A stretch of 64,000 bases of DNA, from assembly GCA_934668875.1 (NCBI GenBank), contig CAKUON010000003.1, positions 124,001-188,000 of the forward strand, given 5' to 3'. How positions within the stretch are numbered: position 1 is the first letter of the stretch; each line of letters starts with the position of its first letter. Under the pieces are notes generated by a model. It worked only from the letters and a program-made list of their open reading frames with translations, did no database searches and was not told where the DNA came from. Position numbers and translations under genes: made by a program. The stretch comes from an uncultured Collinsella sp. Lineage in GTDB: Bacteria > Actinomycetota > Coriobacteriia > Coriobacteriales > Coriobacteriaceae. Shown piece after piece: positions 63,005 through 64,000 of the stretch.

Positions 63005-64000
63005 TGTCCTTCCAGACGACGTATGGCTCCGATGGACGTCTCCGTGTTGCCATCCTGGGCTGTACAGGCTCTATCGGCACCCAGGCGCTCGATGTGTGCC
63101 GCCAGCATGCCGATCGCCTGCAGGTGACGGCGCTGTCCGTTAACTCCAGTACCTCTGAGCTCGTTGCCGCTGCCCGTGAGTTCTCGGTTCCGGCGGTTGC
63201 CGTAGCCGATGTCGCTCATGGCGATGACGCCGTGCTGCAGGAGTTGCCCGAGGGCACGCAGCTCGGCGTTGGCGCGCAGGCGGTTTGCGAGCTCGCGCGT
63301 CGCGACGATGTCGACTGCGTGCTCGTCGCTATTGTGGGCGCCGCCGGTCTCGAGGCGAGCCATGCGGCCTTGACCTCGAATAAGCGCCTTGCCCTTGCCA
63401 ACAAGGAGTCCCTCGTCGTCGGTGGCGACTTGCTTATGCCGTTGGCGCAACCGGGCCAGCTTATTCCGGTCGACTCTGAGCACTCCGCCATCTACCAGTG
63501 CTATCTGGGGGAGAATCCGCGCGAGGCCCACTGCATTTGGCTCACCTGCTCGGGCGGTCCGTTCTTTGGCCGTACGCGCGACGAGCTCGATCGTGTGACG
63601 CGTGCCGATGCCCTCGCACATCCTACGTGGGCCATGGGTGCCAAGATCACCATCGACTCCGCTACCCTCATGAACAAGGGCCTGGAGCGTATTGAGGCCA
63701 TGCATCTGTTTAACTGCGACCTCGATTTCATTAACGTGGTCGTGCAGCGTCAGTCCAAGATTCACTCTATGGTCGAGTTCGCCGACGGCTCCGTGATGGC
63801 GCATCTCGGTGCTTCCGACATGCGTATTCCCATCCAGTTCGCGTTCTCGTATCCCGAGCGTTGGGATACTCCGGCGCCTCGTATCGATTTTCGCGAGCTG
63901 GGGCAGCTCACGTTTGATGCTGCCGACATGGATACCTTCCGCTGTCTGGCACTGGCCGAGCGTGCCGGCAAGACGGGTGGCACCATGCCGTGCGTGCTCA
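63004..64000 (+). CDS. dxr: 1-deoxy-D-xylulose-5-phosphate reductoisomerase, N-terminal part
   Basis: Dxr makes 2-C-methylerythritol-4-phosphate in the non-mevalonate isoprenoid pathway, which feeds uppS. The frame is open from the ATG at 63004, which overlaps the cdsA stop, to the end of the window: 332 residues of about 390. The NADPH loop ILGCTGSIGTQAL (17-29), the NKESLVVGGDLL segment, and PVDSEHSAIYQCYLG and GGPFFG are all present, as is MNKGLE. The C-terminus lies outside. Confidence 0.96.
   Translation, partial: MSFQTTYGSDGRLRVAILGCTGSIGTQALDVCRQHADRLQVTALSVNSSTSELVAAAREFSVPAVAVADVAHGDDAVLQELPEGTQLGVGAQAVCELARRDDVDCVLVAIVGAAGLEASHAALTSNKRLALANKESLVVGGDLLMPLAQPGQLIPVDSEHSAIYQCYLGENPREAHCIWLTCSGGPFFGRTRDELDRVTRADALAHPTWAMGAKITIDSATLMNKGLERIEAMHLFNCDLDFINVVVQRQSKIHSMVEFADGSVMAHLGASDMRIPIQFAFSYPERWDTPAPRIDFRELGQLTFDAADMDTFRCLALAERAGKTGGTMPCVL

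Overview
The window looks like a chromosomal segment of a Coriobacteriia gut actinobacterium, most like Collinsella. That placement is inference. It rests on roughly 60 % GC in the housekeeping genes, frequent TTG and GTG starts on strong AGGAGG-type sites, a rod-type Gram-positive wall gene set, a short-form bL27, and fused dTDP-rhamnose (RfbC-RfbD) and shikimate (AroE-AroK) enzymes. No rRNA, CRISPR array, insertion sequence or prophage is seen.

Layout. Positions 1-4505 hold a dTDP-L-rhamnose locus (rfbA, rfbB, rfbC-rfbD fusion) of markedly high GC. It is interrupted at 694-1886 by an AT-rich cassette of four small genes ending in a GNAT acetyltransferase, with a LexA-like palindrome over its promoter. 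Positions 4542-10657 carry surface-glycan genes: a YfhO-type membrane glycosyltransferase and two polyprenyl-phosphate glycosyltransferases on the minus strand, diverging from a Wzm/Wzt (TagG/TagH) polysaccharide exporter. A tRNA-Arg(TCT) and a lone DUF4869-like gene follow. From 19930 down to 11494 one minus-strand operon encodes the whole chorismate pathway plus both aromatic amino acid branch enzymes (aroF, tyrA, aroB, aroA, aroC, pheA, aroEK, aroQ), preceded by a short leader with a terminator-like hairpin.

A second tRNA-Arg(CCG) precedes a CtpE-like P-type ATPase (20287-23031). Positions 23218-26327 encode a zinc-ribbon membrane protein, a cyclophilin and a TPR membrane protein. The elongasome operon follows (mreB, mreC, mreD, PBP2, rodA), then a DUF697-like protein and the radical SAM pair that commonly precedes rplU-rpmA. 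Then come obgE-nadD-yqeK-rsfS, dinB on the opposite strand, rpsP-khpA-rimM-trmD-lepB, glyQS, and the pyruvate phosphate dikinase regulator with its target ppdK. The last part holds rplS, rnhB, yraN, comM, dprA, trmFO, xerC, then rpsB-tsf-pyrH-frr-uppS-cdsA-dxr, with dxr cut by the window end.

How the parts work together. dTDP-rhamnose, the polyprenyl-phosphate transferases, YfhO and the ABC exporter look like one module for a rhamnose-containing cell-wall polymer. uppS (undecaprenyl carrier) and dxr (isoprenoid precursor) at the far end supply lipid carrier. Most of the rest is translation, wall elongation and central metabolism.

The least explained features are the AT-rich GNAT cassette, a 24-base-pair GC-rich hairpin between rfbB and rfbCD, a scattered set of palindromes with a GGGAC core in intergenic gaps, the aroF leader, and xerC, which has no ATG, GTG or TTG available for its conserved N-terminus.
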